Part shown: piece after piece, positions 34,414-42,887 of the stretch
How the letters are laid out: every line of letters begins with the position of its first letter
How positions within the stretch are numbered: position 1 is the stretch's first letter
NCBI GenBank assembly: GCA_902774335.1
Contig: CACYHW010000006.1
Location: 124,001-188,000, forward strand
Origin: an uncultured Bacteroidales bacterium
GTDB taxonomy: Bacteria > Bacteroidota > Bacteroidia > Bacteroidales > Bacteroidaceae
Direction: 5' to 3'
DNA length: 64,000 nucleotides
Translations under genes and position numbers: made by a program
The notes under the pieces: generated by a model
Database searches by the model: none
What the model was told of the DNA's origin: nothing
Seen by the model: the letters and a program-made list of their open reading frames with translations, nothing else

Positions 34414-35106
34414 TCAGATTCGACGTTTGTAACAATCCTTTTTATCACATATTCCGCATGTGTACGGAAGATATCTCACATCAGGACCTATGCCGATGAT
34501 GCCACTCACTGATTTCATGGGCAGCATGAGGCAGGAGTCCGTGAGTTCAATGCCGCAGGGGTTCTTCTCGGGGAACAGGCTGAAAAGTGCGGGTTGGGCC
34601 GATACATGCCAGCCGCAGTAGCCCGGGCTGAAACGGTTGGTGCGCTTGAATCCTGACGGATCAATCTCTTTCTGCAGCACGGTTTCCATATAATCAGCCA
34701 CACTCTCTACTATCTGGCTGCCTACACAGTCCATTGCGTAGGTCTGGAACATGTCGTCACGACGCTTTACGGCATCGGTCCACTGGAAATAGCCGTTTCC
34801 GACGGTTGCTACAAATACGGCAAACTTCTGGGCTCCGCGTAGCTGGCGGCAGATTATCTTGCCTGCATCAAACGTTACGTGGCCGTTCTCTCCTATCAGA
34901 GTTAGCTGGTTGGCCTCAAGATCCAGCGTTCCGTCCACAATCAAATATTTGAACTGAGGACGCAGGAACTGATATGACTCGCGCAACAGGAATTCAACGG
35001 CACGACTGGTCTCAGCGTCAGCCTCGCTGTCCTTATAACCCATAAAGGAATAGACCTCCTTTAAAGGTATCTCAAGACGGTTCATGCTGAGCTGCTCCCA
35101 GGCCAT
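34414..35106 (-). CDS. Stand-alone methionine synthase activation domain
   Basis: 230 residues matching only the C-terminal reactivation (SAM-binding) domain of cobalamin-dependent MetH: RFSPGYCGWHVSAQPALF (the RxxxGY-type SAM motif) and LMLPMKSVSGIIGIGPD. A cysteine cluster closes it (CGICDKKDCYKRR). Lacking the catalytic modules, it should reactivate a separate MetH in trans by reductive methylation of cob(II)alamin. It begins 2 nt after thrC, linking methionine and threonine branches of the aspartate pathway in one transcript. Confidence 0.88.
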   Translation of the reverse strand: MAWEQLSMNRLEIPLKEVYSFMGYKDSEADAETSRAVEFLLRESYQFLRPQFKYLIVDGTLDLEANQLTLIGENGHVTFDAGKIICRQLRGAQKFAVFVATVGNGYFQWTDAVKRRDDMFQTYAMDCVGSQIVESVADYMETVLQKEIDPSGFKRTNRFSPGYCGWHVSAQPALFSLFPEKNPCGIELTDSCLMLPMKSVSGIIGIGPDVRYLPYTCGICDKKDCYKRRI

Positions 35107-35108
35107 TT

Positions 35109-36413
35109 TTACTTGGATTCGTTAAAGAGGAACTGACGGAAATCTGTGTAGTCTTTGCTAAGCTCCACGCTCTGCTTGGTGCCCTTCATAAAGGCCTGCA
35201 GGCGTGCGGGAATCTCAACGTCACCGCCGGTAATGGCATCCACCTTCTCCTTGAACTTGGCCGGATGCGCGGTCTCCAGGAACACGCCATACTCACCGGG
35301 CTGCAGCTGCTCACGCAGGGCGCGGTAGCCGCATGTTCCGTGCGGGTCAAGCAGGTAACCGGTACGCTCAAAGCACTCCTTAAGGGTCTCCTTAATCTGC
35401 TCGTCGGTGTAGGTTGCACCGCTAATGTGGCCTGCAATATCCTTGTGTGAGCCGCCGTAAAGGGCAAGCACACGCGCAAAGTTGCTGGGATCACCCACAT
35501 CCATTGCGTTGGCCAGGGTCTGGACCGATGGTTTGGGGCTATATACTCCGGTCTGGAGATAGTTGTAGAATATGTCATTGGCGTTGTTGGCGGCAATGAA
35601 ACGCTTTACGGGCAGTCCCATGAACCAGCCAAACAGACCGGCCGTGATATTGCCGAAGTTTCCGCTCGGCACGCATATTACCAGATTATCGGCCTTACCC
35701 AGACGTTTCATCTGTGCGTAGGCGTTAAAGTAGTAGAATGCCTGCGGCAGGAATCGGGCCACATTGATTGAGTTGGCCGATGTAAGCTTCATCCTCTGGT
35801 TGAGTTCTGCATCCATAAAGGCGTTCTTGACCAGAGCCTGGCAGTCATCAAACACGCCGTCAACCTCGACAGCGGTGATGTTACGGCCCAAAGTTGTGAA
35901 CTGGCACTCCTGGATGGGGCTTACCTTGCCTTTGGGATAGAGTACATACACATGTACGCCCTCCACACCCAGGAATCCGTTGGCCACGGCGCTGCCGGTA
36001 TCGCCCGATGTAGCCACCAGCACATTGACCAGCTGTTTCTCCTCCTTGTTGAAGTATCCCAGCAGGCGAGCCATAAAACGTGCGCCTACATCCTTGAACG
36101 CAAGTGTGGGACCGTGGAACAACTCCAGCGAGTAGATGTTGTCATCGACCTTGACAACGGGAGTCTCAAAAGCAAGAGTATCATAGACAATACGCTTAAG
36201 GTCATCGGCCGGGATATCATCACCAAAGAATGCCTTGGCAACCTCAAATGACATCTCCTGGAACGTCATCTTGTCGATGTTATCAAAGAACTCCTTGCTC
36301 AACTTGTTAAGACGCTCCGGCATGTAAAGGCCGCGGTCAGGGGCAAGTCCGCGAACCACCGCATCACGCAGGGTCACGTCACCGGACTTATGGTTTGTGC
36401 TGTAGTATTTCAT
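35109..36413 (-). CDS. thrC: Threonine synthase
   Basis: 434 residues, PLP enzyme converting O-phosphohomoserine to threonine. N-terminal YYSTNHKSGDVTLRDAV is typical; the PLP lysine is in GPTLAFKDVGARF near 108, with VATSGDTGSAVANGF and CVPSGNFGNITAGL further on. Its ATG overlaps the original stop of apgM (ATGA at 36410-36413) but, because apgM is now frame-shifted, upstream translation stops 86 nt earlier, which may lower thrC translation. Confidence 0.95.
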   Translation of the reverse strand: MKYYSTNHKSGDVTLRDAVVRGLAPDRGLYMPERLNKLSKEFFDNIDKMTFQEMSFEVAKAFFGDDIPADDLKRIVYDTLAFETPVVKVDDNIYSLELFHGPTLAFKDVGARFMARLLGYFNKEEKQLVNVLVATSGDTGSAVANGFLGVEGVHVYVLYPKGKVSPIQECQFTTLGRNITAVEVDGVFDDCQALVKNAFMDAELNQRMKLTSANSINVARFLPQAFYYFNAYAQMKRLGKADNLVICVPSGNFGNITAGLFGWFMGLPVKRFIAANNANDIFYNYLQTGVYSPKPSVQTLANAMDVGDPSNFARVLALYGGSHKDIAGHISGATYTDEQIKETLKECFERTGYLLDPHGTCGYRALREQLQPGEYGVFLETAHPAKFKEKVDAITGGDVEIPARLQAFMKGTKQSVELSKDYTDFRQFLFNESK

Positions 36414-36498
36414 TTCAATGATAGGAATATTCGTGTGAATTCTGTGCCCTCAATATTGCCGTAGCCGCCCTGCTTGCAACTCTCCTCGTCAAAAGCAG

Positions 36499-37563
36499 TC
36501 ACGCCGTCAGCCTCCAGTCCCGGGGCATAGATAAGGAACGGAATGGGGTCCGATGTGTGCGTGTGGAGACCTCCTCATAGATGGGACCTATCAGGCGGCT
36601 GTCCAGATCCTCGACGGTGCGGTTCTTGAGGGTGAAATTGCCCTCATGACCGGCCTCATCGGGGGCCTCAACATGCACATATACAAAATCATCGGTCTTA
36701 AGGGCATCGATGGCTGCCTGTGCCTTGCCCTCATAATTGGTATCAAACAGGCCTGTTGCGCCCTCAACGTCAATCACCTTCATGCCGGCATAATGACCTA
36801 TTCCCTTTATAAGATCCACGGCCGATATCACCGAACTCCTGCGTACATTGGGGTAGAGCTCACTGATGGGCTGCATCGATGGGCGGTAACCGGGTGACCA
36901 GGGCCAGATGCTGTTGGCGGGGTCCTTACCCTCTGCCACACGCTTAAGGTTTACCGGATGCTTGGAGAGTATCTCCTGTGAGCGCAGAATCAGGTCGTTC
37001 AGCAGGTCTGCCGTAGGCTGTGCATCGGGGGTGGCAGCCTTGATCATGAGATCACGGAACGGCTGTCCCGGGACATCGTGAGGCGGAGTGCAGATAAGCT
37101 CCTTGCGGCCGCCGTCTATAACCAGCAGATGGCGGTACTGGATTCCGGTATGGAAATGCACCTTATCCGTGCCCAGTTCCTTGTCCAAAGCCTTGATAAG
37201 CTCATCGGCCTCAGGCGTGGTGATATGTCCTGCCGAGTGGTTCTTGATAAGACCGTTCTCTATGCAGATTATGTTGCAGCGCATGCCCATCTGTCCGGGC
37301 TTGATATCCACGCCTATGTTGGCGGCCTCGAGCACGCCTCGGCCCTCGAATGACTTTGTTACATCATAGCCCATCACGGTCATGTTGGCCACCTCGCTGC
37401 CAGGGTGGAATCCGTCGGGCACGGTTTTGAGCATACCTGTGCGGCCTTTACGCGCAAGCATGTCCATATAGGGTTTGCGGGCGTTCTGGAGTATGGTCTT
37501 ACCGCCAAACTCCTTTACCGGCCAGTCGGCCATTCCGTCACCCAAGATGATAATGTATTTCAT
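36499..37563 (-). pseudogene. apgM-type phosphoglycerate mutase / presumed homoserine kinase, frame-shifted
   Basis: 354 residues as read, with a foreign C-terminus. N-terminal IIILGDGMADWP and NHSAGHITTPEADELI identify the cofactor-independent mutase (alkaline phosphatase superfamily). In thr operons this family is proposed to serve as the homoserine kinase. After LIGPIYEEVS (~36565) the frame breaks: the family's next ~20-24 residues, including the metal-binding DHPTP motif, are missing, and the native ending (HTSDPIPFLIY ... GNIEGTEFTRIFL) continues in another frame down to 36410, where its TGA would overlap the thrC ATG. Inactive as written, unless the gap is an assembly error. Confidence 0.85.
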
Positions 37564-37584
37564 TTTTGGAAAAGACTGTTTATA

Positions 37585-40011
37585 TCAGATATTAGCAATG
37601 CTCATTATGTCAGCGAACACACCTGCGGCGGTAACCGCAGCACCGGCACCGTAACCCTGAATCATCATGGGATACTCCTTGTAACGCTCGGTTGTAAGCA
37701 GTATTATGTTGTTGCTACCCTGCAGGTTATAGAACGGATGGTACTTGTCAACCTCGGCCAGCGATATGGTTGCCTTGCCGTTGTCCAGGCGTGCCACAAA
37801 GCGCATGCGCTTGCCCTCATTCTCAACGCGGGCACGGCGCTGCTCAAAGTCGGCATCCAGCTTGGGCAGTTTTTTCCAGAACTCGTCGATGGTGCCGTCA
37901 AACAGTTCCTGCGGTATAAAGAGAGAGCTCTCAACATCCTTCTGCTCAATGGCGTAGCCGCTCTCGCGGGCCAGGATGACCAGCTTGCGCAGCACATCCT
38001 TACCGCTAAGGTCGATACGCGGATCGGGCTCGCTGTAACCCTTCTCCTTGGCCAGGCGGATGGTCTGGCTCAGGGGGCACTCGGCACTCAGGGTGCTGAA
38101 TATGAAGTTGAGCGTACCGCTCACCACAGCCTCGATCTTAAGGATATGGTCACCGCTGTTGATCAGGTCGTTGATGGTGTTGATTACCGGCAGGCCTGCG
38201 CCCACGTTGGTCTCAAACAGGAACTTTACGCCACGGCGGCGGGCCGTCTGCTTAAGGTCCTGATATTTCTCATACTCCGATGAGGCCGCAATCTTATTGG
38301 CAGCCACAACCGATATGTTATGATCCAGAAAATCGTGATACAGGCTGGCCACATCGGCACTGGCGGTGCAATCCACAAATACCGAGTTGAAGATGTTCAT
38401 GCCTATAACCTCGTCGTGCAGGGTCTTGATGTTACTGGCGGGAGCCTTCTCCAACTGCTCACGGTAGTTGTCCAGGCTTATGCCCTCACGGCAGAACAGA
38501 GCCTTGCTGCCACGTGCTATACCTACCACGTTCAGCTTGAGGCCGCGTTCCTGCATCAGTTTCTCGCGCTGGCCGCGTATCTGCTCCAGCAGGCTGTTAC
38601 CCACGGTACCTACACCGCAGATGAACAGGTTGAGCACCTGATACTCGGACAGGAAGAACGAGTCGTGGATTACGTTGAGCGACTTGCGCAGCGAGCTCTT
38701 CTGTACCACGAACGATATGTTGGTCTCTGATGCACCCTGGGCGCATGCAATAACGTTGATACCGTTGCGGCCCAGCACGCTGAACAGTTTACCGGCAATA
38801 CCGGGGCTGCGTTTCATATTCTCACCCACAATGGCAATGGTTGCCAGGTCCATCTCGGCCGATATGGGGAAGATGGCACCCAGGGCAATCTCCTTGCTGA
38901 ACTCCTTGTTCAGGAGCTCGCAGGCAGGTGCGGCGTCCTCATTGCGTACACCGATTGATGTACTGTTCTCGGACGATGCCTGTGACACCAGGAACACGCT
39001 GATGCCGTTCTCGGCCAGCGTCTTGAATATGCGGTAGTTCACGCCGATGACGCCCACCATACCCAGACCACGCATGGTAATCAGGGCGGTGTCGCTTATG
39101 CTTGATATACCCTTGATGGCCTTGGTTCCGGCGGGAAGCTCGTTCACGATCTCGGTGCCGCGGGCCGTGGGGTTGAATGTATTCTTGATCAGGATGGGTA
39201 TGTTCTTTTGGCACACCGGATAGATGGTGGGCGGATAGACCACCTTGGCGCCAAAGTTGCACAGCTCCATAGCCTCCACATAGCTCAGCTCATCGATGGT
39301 GTAGGCCGATGAGATCACGCGGGGATCGGCCGTCATGAATCCGTCCACATCGGTCCATATCTCCAGCACGCTGGCATCCAGTGCCGCAGCCAGGAGTGAT
39401 GCGGTGTAGTCCGATCCGCCACGGCCCAGGTTGGTTATCTCGCCCGTCTGGGCATCGGCCGATATGAATCCGGGAGCAAGGGCCTTATGAGGCATATCCT
39501 TGAATGTCTCGCAGATAAGGCGGTAGGTAAGGTCGCTGTCTATGGAGTGGTTATGAGCGTTGTGCTCGGTTTTTATGAACTCACGTGAGTCGTAGAGCCT
39601 GATGTCGTCTATGAGCTGGGCCACAATCTGTGATGACAGACGCTCGCCGTAGCTCACGATGGTATCCATGGTCTTCTCGGAAAGGTCGTGCAGCAGATAG
39701 AGACCCTGCATGATCTCCTTGAGCTCGCCGAACAGGGTGCGTACGCCGGTAAGCGCCTTCTTCTGGCGCGCAGGCAGTATCACGTCGCTGATCATCTGCT
39801 CGTGACGCTTAAGCATAGCCTCGGTCTCAGTCTCATACTGACGGTCACCGCCGGCTGCCATGCGGGCTGTGGCAATGAGTTTGTCGGTGATTCCGCCCAG
39901 AGCCGAAACCACTACTATCACATCATCCTGCTGTGACTCTACAATCTCCTTAAGGTTGGTGATGCTCTCCTTTGATCCAACGGACGAGCCACCGAATTTC
40001 AGTACCTTCAC
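37585..40011 (-). CDS. thrA: Bifunctional aspartate kinase / homoserine dehydrogenase
   Basis: 808 residues. Start is GTG 40011 (MKVLKFGGSSVGS); an in-frame TTG at 40038 lies in the -7 box and cannot be translated. Aspartate kinase at ~1-300, paired ACT domains (~310-460, AIVGENMKRSPGIAGKLFSV), homoserine dehydrogenase from ~465 (FICGVGTVGNSLLEQI; GYSEPDPRIDLSGKDV). Catalyses steps 1 and 3 from aspartate. First of thrA-apgM-thrC-metH activation-AraC, 21 nt before apgM. There is no room for a leader peptide. Confidence 0.95.
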   Translation of the reverse strand: MKVLKFGGSSVGSKESITNLKEIVESQQDDVIVVVSALGGITDKLIATARMAAGGDRQYETETEAMLKRHEQMISDVILPARQKKALTGVRTLFGELKEIMQGLYLLHDLSEKTMDTIVSYGERLSSQIVAQLIDDIRLYDSREFIKTEHNAHNHSIDSDLTYRLICETFKDMPHKALAPGFISADAQTGEITNLGRGGSDYTASLLAAALDASVLEIWTDVDGFMTADPRVISSAYTIDELSYVEAMELCNFGAKVVYPPTIYPVCQKNIPILIKNTFNPTARGTEIVNELPAGTKAIKGISSISDTALITMRGLGMVGVIGVNYRIFKTLAENGISVFLVSQASSENSTSIGVRNEDAAPACELLNKEFSKEIALGAIFPISAEMDLATIAIVGENMKRSPGIAGKLFSVLGRNGINVIACAQGASETNISFVVQKSSLRKSLNVIHDSFFLSEYQVLNLFICGVGTVGNSLLEQIRGQREKLMQERGLKLNVVGIARGSKALFCREGISLDNYREQLEKAPASNIKTLHDEVIGMNIFNSVFVDCTASADVASLYHDFLDHNISVVAANKIAASSEYEKYQDLKQTARRRGVKFLFETNVGAGLPVINTINDLINSGDHILKIEAVVSGTLNFIFSTLSAECPLSQTIRLAKEKGYSEPDPRIDLSGKDVLRKLVILARESGYAIEQKDVESSLFIPQELFDGTIDEFWKKLPKLDADFEQRRARVENEGKRMRFVARLDNGKATISLAEVDKYHPFYNLQGSNNIILLTTERYKEYPMMIQGYGAGAAVTAAGVFADIMSIANI

Positions 40012-40035
40012 AGTAAAAACGTTTTTTTCAAACTG

Positions 40036-40043
40036 CAAAAATA
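40036..40043 (-). promoter_or_regulatory. -7 element of the thrA operon
   Basis: Minus strand TATTTTTG. It puts the transcript start near 40029 and so fixes GTG 40011 as the thrA start. No attenuator or leader peptide fits in the ~18 nt leader. The region upstream is the 83-bp repeat array. Confidence 0.6.
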
Positions 40044-40051
40044 CTCCTTTT

Positions 40052-40348
40052 CCCGCAAAACTCCCAACGCACGTACCTCTTATTGCACATTTTTACTCAA
40101 TACTTATTACTCCACCCGCGTCCTACCCCCTAGCCTTAGGGAGCCACAACGCACGTACCGCCATTTTCATCCCTAACGTGAGCAGGAAATACGCTTTCTC
40201 GCGGGCAGCCCCCGCACCTTAGGGAGCCACAACGCACGTAGAACCATTTTCATCCCTAACGTGAGCGGAAAATACGCTTTCTCGCGGGCTACCCCCGCAC
40301 CTTAGGGAGCTACAACGCACGTAGAACCGATTTCATCCCCAAGGTGCA
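40052..40348. repeat. Family 3 repeat array, 83-bp period
   Basis: The core AACGCACGTA recurs at 40066, 40148, 40231 and 40314 (steps 82, 83, 83). The first copy is degenerate and the last is truncated. Each full unit has two potential hairpins: TTAGGGA/TCCCTAA spaced by 27 nt, and GCGGG/CCCGC. It fills the 424-nt gap between the divergent thrA and hydrolase genes together with their promoters. A single copy lies at 45046-45099. Confidence 0.85.
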
Positions 40349-40368
40349 GCAGAAAACAAGAAATTGAT

Positions 40369-40376
40369 TACTTTTG
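40369..40376 (+). promoter_or_regulatory. -7 element of the secreted hydrolase gene
   Basis: TACTTTTG, perfect TAnnTTTG; no TTTG at the usual -33 distance. The start codon is 59 nt downstream. Confidence 0.5.
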
Positions 40377-40435
40377 TGTGAACCAATCCAACCCATGCAG
40401 AGTCATCCAACTAACTAACAATCACTAGCAAGAAT

Positions 40436-41299
40436 ATGAAGAACCTGAACTTACAACCCAAACTGGCAATCATCACACTGCTGATTGCAGCAAGCACCAT
40501 TACAACCGCCAGCGCACAGAACCGCAGGCCGCAAATCACTTACAAGACTGAGCGTAACATCTCTTACAGGACAACCGATCAGGGCGATTATGCCCGTGAA
40601 CGCTGTCTGCTGGATATCTATTATCCCGAGAACATAAAGGACTTCCCCACCGTGGTCTGGTTCCACGGAGGCGGCATTGAGGGCGGCAACAAGGAGATTC
40701 CCGCCGAGCTCCAGAACAGCGGAATGGCGGTAATCGGCGTAGGATACCGTCTGCTCCCCAAAGCCACCGTCCAGGAGGCCATCGATGACGCCGCTGCCGC
40801 AGTGGCATGGGCTTTCCGTGAAATCGAAAAGTACGGAGGAAGCACCAAAAAGATATTCCTGGCAGGCCACTCCGCTGGCGGCTATCTGCTCGATATGGTA
40901 GTCCTTGACAAGCACTACCTTGACAAATACGGGATTGATGCCGATAATATTGCGGGAGCCTTCCCCTACAGCGCACAGGTGATAACCCACTACAATGTCC
41001 GCAAGCAGACCGGAGTAGGCGCACTGCAGCCCCGCATTGACGACACCGCCCCGCTCTACCACGTACGCAAGCTCGACATGCCCTTGCTGGTACTGTCGGG
41101 GGACCGTGAACTTGAGCTTTACGGCCGATACGAGGAGCAGGCCTATTTCTACCGTATGATGAAACTGAACGGCTGCGAGAAGGTATACCTGTACGAGTTT
41201 GACGGCCACGACCACAACAACATGCCCGGTCCGGCCCACACCGTAACCAAGCGTTTCATACAGGCCATCGCCAACGGCCGCCCTCTCCCGGAGCGGTAA
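40436..41299 (+). CDS. Secreted alpha/beta hydrolase (esterase)
   Basis: 287 residues with a signal peptide ending near 28 (STITTASAQ). Esterase/lipase-family motifs: oxyanion VVWFHGGGIEGG at ~78, nucleophile elbow AGHSAGGYLL (~143, GxSxG), acid VLSGDRELELY (~220) and His in FDGHDHNNM (~258). Probably releases acyl groups from carbohydrates or small esters in the periplasm. It is divergent from thrA and convergent with the PCMD lipoprotein, 6 nt apart. Substrate not identifiable. Confidence 0.85.
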   Translation: MKNLNLQPKLAIITLLIAASTITTASAQNRRPQITYKTERNISYRTTDQGDYARERCLLDIYYPENIKDFPTVVWFHGGGIEGGNKEIPAELQNSGMAVIGVGYRLLPKATVQEAIDDAAAAVAWAFREIEKYGGSTKKIFLAGHSAGGYLLDMVVLDKHYLDKYGIDADNIAGAFPYSAQVITHYNVRKQTGVGALQPRIDDTAPLYHVRKLDMPLLVLSGDRELELYGRYEEQAYFYRMMKLNGCEKVYLYEFDGHDHNNMPGPAHTVTKRFIQAIANGRPLPER

Positions 41300-41305
41300 C
41301 GGAAA

Positions 41306-42157
41306 TCAGTAGATAAAACGGAGCTCGTCCAGATAGAGCGTCGAGCCGTCGCCGCCGGTAAAATAGTCACCCAGCTCACTCGACGAAGCCACGATTATAG
41401 CCCTGGTGGGAGTTCTGTCACTACGGTAATCGATATTGATAGTAAATTCCTGATAATCATCCATGTGGCTATTATAAGACACTATGCCGTATCCTATTAT
41501 GGCCGGGTCATTGTTCACGTCCAGGAACTTGGACTCGGCCGGATCGACAGTGACCTGTCCGTTCCAGTCGCCCAGCACCACGTAAATGACGCCGGTATCC
41601 ATCTGCCCCTTCTTGTCATCATAGGGAGCCTTGGTATGTGATATAGCCACAGGCTGATAGCAGGCGTAACCATGGAGCGACTTGGGTCTGAGGGTAAACG
41701 GGATTCCCCATTTGAGCGATGCGTTTCCCTTCATTATGTTGATCTTATCCATCTGGCCGGTAAACAGCGTGCCTGCCGCGAACTTCTTAACCAGCAGGCT
41801 GTTTATATACCTGGACTGTATCTTGGCAGCCTGCTTGCCGTTGCCGGCTACCGCCACCTTGGAACTCTCAGGCAAACAGTTCTGAATGCCCAGGATTGAG
41901 GTAGCCTCGTTGGCCGATCCCCACACCACACGGTCCTGATCGTTCACATCGGCCCCGCAGCATACGTTAACTGAGCCTTTCTTGCTCCACTCGTCCAGGC
42001 TCATGTTGTAGAGCTGGCCCTCCTCGGCCTTGGACGGAATGGGTGCAGGCTGGTTCTCCGGCTGTTCCGGCTCTTCGATCTTGTAAATATCGTCCTTCCA
42101 TTCGCTGCAGGAAATCAGCACAGCCAGGGTTGCAAGCGGCAGAAATATCTTTTTCAT
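41306..42157 (-). CDS. PCMD-domain lipoprotein
   Basis: 283 residues. Lipobox LAVLISCSEW (Cys17). A Pro/Glu-rich spacer (EEPEQPENQPAPIPSKAE) leads to a C-terminal putative carbohydrate metabolism domain (~60-283): WGSANEATSILG, then KGNASLKWGIPFTLRPKSL, and the ending SSSELGDYFTGGDGSTLYLD typical of the family. Likely surface-exposed glycan-binding lipoprotein. It follows the barrel protein by 5 nt and ends the pnuC-radA unit. Confidence 0.8.
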   Translation of the reverse strand: MKKIFLPLATLAVLISCSEWKDDIYKIEEPEQPENQPAPIPSKAEEGQLYNMSLDEWSKKGSVNVCCGADVNDQDRVVWGSANEATSILGIQNCLPESSKVAVAGNGKQAAKIQSRYINSLLVKKFAAGTLFTGQMDKINIMKGNASLKWGIPFTLRPKSLHGYACYQPVAISHTKAPYDDKKGQMDTGVIYVVLGDWNGQVTVDPAESKFLDVNNDPAIIGYGIVSYNSHMDDYQEFTINIDYRSDRTPTRAIIVASSSELGDYFTGGDGSTLYLDELRFIY

Positions 42158-42162
42158 ATGGT

Positions 42163-42885
42163 TTAGAAGTGGAATATCAGACCCATGTTAAGCCCTGTAA
42201 GGGCGGGTTTGAAACGTACGAAAGCATGATTGAGACCGGCATCGGCACGATAGGTCGAGCTCTCGTCGTTCCATGCGTAGCCGCCCTCAAGCAGAGGCAG
42301 CGAGAACTCAAACGATATACGGTCCGTGGCAAACACGCTCACGCCCGGATAGAATCCCAGCGACACGCCTCCCAGAGCGGTGTATGCACCCTCCTTTCCA
42401 CGAGCCGTCCGGTTGTAGTTCTTGTAGAATCCGGCCTGTCCGTTAATGCGTCCCTCAAAAAAGAGCGCGATTATCCTTCCGTCAAAGAGCGGCAGATACT
42501 GACGGCACGTAAGAGAGCCCTTGAGCACCTCGCGCATGAGGTGCCGGTCCCGCTCTTCATTACCCAGGAACTGAGTGGAGTCCAGGTCCACGCGGGCATC
42601 GGACAACCCCACCCTGAGGCCTACCGATAGATTGTCCTTTACGAATCGCGAACCGCTGACCGAGATGTCAAAAATGTTTACAGAACCTTTCAGCCCGGTT
42701 ACGATTCCAATCAGGTCCACGCCATCCTCGCCCCTGGCATCCCAGGAATTCCAACCCATTGAGAGCCCGGCAGACCAAGTTCCCTTCTCAATAAAGACAG
42801 CTTTGGGATTGGCCAGGCCACGCTCCTGCGCACAAACAGCGCCGGCAACGCTCCATAACAGTAACAAAAGGGTAAGTCTTTTCAT
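42163..42885 (-). CDS. Outer-membrane beta-barrel protein
   Basis: 240 residues. Signal peptide (LLLLWSVAGAVCAQ), glycine- and aromatic-rich amphipathic strands (WSAGLSMGWNSWDARG, LSVGLRVGLSD, GINGQAGF-type turns) and the C-terminal LNMGLIFHF ending in Phe. Two nt after radA and 5 nt before the PCMD lipoprotein gene. Function unknown; could form a complex with the lipoprotein. Confidence 0.7.
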   Translation of the reverse strand: MKRLTLLLLLWSVAGAVCAQERGLANPKAVFIEKGTWSAGLSMGWNSWDARGEDGVDLIGIVTGLKGSVNIFDISVSGSRFVKDNLSVGLRVGLSDARVDLDSTQFLGNEERDRHLMREVLKGSLTCRQYLPLFDGRIIALFFEGRINGQAGFYKNYNRTARGKEGAYTALGGVSLGFYPGVSVFATDRISFEFSLPLLEGGYAWNDESSTYRADAGLNHAFVRFKPALTGLNMGLIFHF

Positions 42886-42887
42886 AA

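Noticed and set aside
40012..40130. Thr/Ile attenuator before thrA
   Set aside because: The -7 element leaves under 20 nt of leader; no leader peptide with Thr or Ile codons and no terminator are present.
40052..40348. CRISPR array
   Set aside because: The whole 83-bp unit is repeated, with no variable spacers and no cas genes nearby.
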